DNA of 64,000 bases from Phyto melanocephala (Eukaryota > Arthropoda > Insecta > Diptera > Rhinophoridae): the NCBI GenBank assembly GCA_941918925.1, contig OW799236.1:123192360-123256359 (forward strand), in the 5' to 3' direction. Within the stretch, counting starts at the first letter, position 1; every line of letters starts with the position of its first letter. The notes beneath the pieces were generated by a model, which was not told the DNA's origin, ran no database searches, and was given only the letters and a program-made list of their open reading frames with translations. The position numbers and the translations under genes were made by a program. Below are positions 62,501 to 64,000 of this stretch, one piece after another.

Positions 62501-64000
62501 TTCTTTTGTAGATTACGAATACTCTCATCCAATTTATCCCATCTATCATGAATGTCACGCATTTCTTTTCGTAGCTTTTCCCTTCCTTGGGTGGAAGTTT
62601 CAGGCAATGCTTTTTCCCCAGCAGCGTTTAGAGCAGCAAACAAGGTTTCAGCATGTTCTCGTTCAGAGAGTAAAACTTTGAGTCTGTTACTGATTTGAGA
62701 AGCATCTTCCTTTTCAGCATGTTCCAATTGTTTTTCAATAGGTTGTAGCCACAAGTCCACTTCATTATATTTATCCTGATAGAACTGATGATCGTCGACT
62801 AAGTTAGACCATCTGTTTACAACTTCCTTGCTTAATACTTGCAGCAGCTGATAACGGTTAGAAATTTGGGAAGTTAAGGTCTTCAACCGGTCTGCACCAC
62901 AATTATTAAGCAGAGCATGGGCTGCATCAGCGAAGGAATCAATTTCCTTTTCCTTTTGTAATATAAAATCTCTTTGGATTTTAAATTTCTCTAATTGCTC
63001 AACTTTTTCCTGTAAAGTGGACTGCAATTGTTGTTCCCGGAAAACTGCTTCAGATGATCTGCACCACTTTGTTAACTCTTCTAATTTCTTTTCAAAGTTT
63101 TTCCATTGTTCTAACACATCATTCTGTTTCCCTTCAATACCCTCAACATCATCGAAATGAGATTTAATGATTGTTTCTAGTTCATCGATTTCTTTACATA
63201 AAACTTCATTGCCCTTCTCAGAGGTGGAGGGTTTAACCTTTTCAAATTGGTCTCTAATTTCAGAAACTATCTTCATGGCTTGTGGCTTATTCTCGGCCAG
63301 TTGGCGTAAAGTATCAATCTTACGTTTAATGTCTGACTTCTCGCCATAAGAGTCATCACAATCAAGTAGTTTGGCTTTTTCATTTGAAATCCAGGTCTTA
63401 GCTGCAGCGACTTGGTTATTTAACTCATTGTGTGTTTGCACGCAATCATCTAAATTGTGTAGAATTTCTTCAGATTTTTGTACAATATTATTAAATAGTT
63501 GTTTAATTGATTGTAAGTAGACGTTGAGTGAGTTGTCCTTGATTTGATCGACTAACGCTTGCGCCTTGTCGCACACATTGTCGACTAACACATTGTGTGT
63601 AGTGATTTCTTGATGTAAAAGTTTATGGTTTTGTAATTGAGCTCTCTTTTCTTGCAAAGTGGTTTTGGGTTCAGTGTGACTTTGCATGGTCTTATCTACA
63701 TCCTTGAGCCATTTTGTCAGCTGATCCTGGGCAATCGAAAATTCATTAAATTGCAAAATGCAATTATCAATTCTTTGGGAAGCTTGATTAAGATCATCTG
63801 TATAGTTATCCCACATTGTGCGCAAATTTCTCAACTGTTGGCGTATAATTTCACGGCCGTCGGGGCTTGTGTTGCCATATAACTTTTCACCGCTATCTAT
63901 GAGATTTTCAAATATCGTACCATCGTTAATCCTTTTATCCGACATATCTCTTAACTTATTTTGTCTTTCTTGCAATAAGTTTTGGTCACCCACTATATCT
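56542..64000 (-). CDS. Msp300: Msp300-like giant rod exon, 12 two-spectrin-repeat modules (partial, open at right edge)
   Basis: One frame is open from 63999 to the donor AATGCTAAG|GTAAGC at 56542 (2486 codons), so the exon continues beyond the window. A super-module of about 215 residues recurs 12 times. Each has a Q-W-x-x-[YF] helix leading to WL (QWADYSSSYTQLQQWI, KWSDYQDQYTDALEWL), a second Trp helix (AKDWIYNAKDVI), and a Gly-containing hinge such as DGREIIRQQLRNL, TEGREAIRSQL or SPQGQEIIRNDI. Each module is therefore two spectrin-type triple helices. There is no Met start, signal peptide or membrane span. Role (family knowledge): rod of a nesprin-type linker between actin and the nucleus. 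Alternatives such as a plakin or spectrin are less likely, given the C-terminal exon content. Confidence 0.9.

Noticed and set aside
1..64000. Shot/plakin or beta-heavy spectrin as the identity of the gene
   Set aside because: There is no plakin or SH3/PH domain in the exons seen. The paired repeats followed by a giant low-complexity exon and the 12-13 kb exons fit a nesprin (Msp300) better, though a database search would be decisive.

Overview
This window is AT-rich insect DNA, most likely from a higher (brachyceran, probably calyptrate) fly. The evidence is long T/A-rich introns, CATA/TATG microsatellites, fly-type intronic repeats, mariner and Helitron remnants, and one huge muscle-protein gene. 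I see one gene, read from right to left on the minus strand. Its exons join in frame into a spectrin-repeat giant that I identify as the fly nesprin Msp300. The naming rests on family features and on remembered similarity of the 12-13 kb exons, not on a search. Neither end of the gene is in the window: the N-terminal actin-binding part lies beyond 64000, and any C-terminal KASH membrane anchor lies beyond position 1.

Layout in transcription order. At 64000-50614 seven exons encode most of the spectrin-repeat rod: 64000-56542, 56174-56021, 55962-55802, 55656-54514, 54132-53953, 53736-53499 and 53396-50614. The first of these is a single exon of at least 7.46 kb with 12 two-repeat super-modules. 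The 60-codon exon 54132-53953 follows an intron that keeps frame only with a GC donor. Three large introns (9.4, 9.3 and 17.6 kb) then separate the small exons 41208-40903 and 31611-31460 from the cluster 13848-12879, 12803-12591 and 12481-12221. After that the transcript has two possible 3' routes, both in phase 0. One is a short terminal exon (9435-9325, 36 codons plus stop, with an AATAAA downstream). The other is a giant exon (8740 to beyond 1, at least 2913 codons) of low-complexity sequence with several internal repeat systems. The first route would give a protein without the giant domain and without anything encoded beyond it.

The introns are mobile-element territory. They hold three internally rearranged D,D41D mariner-like elements (30184-31104, 34762-35308, 38713-39631), at least one older relic, and two inverted non-autonomous Helitrons built from ~121-bp GC-palindromic units (46014-46773, 47674-48570). 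They also hold several MITEs with TA or 8-9-bp target duplications, a dispersed fly repeat (43898-44567), a 3-unit tandem repeat and a (TACA)n microsatellite. No nested protein gene, tRNA, rRNA or CRISPR array could be supported.

Limits: all splice sites were read by eye from GT/GC-AG signals and reading-frame continuity. Many minus-strand exons have long antisense open frames on the plus strand, which I regard as shadows.
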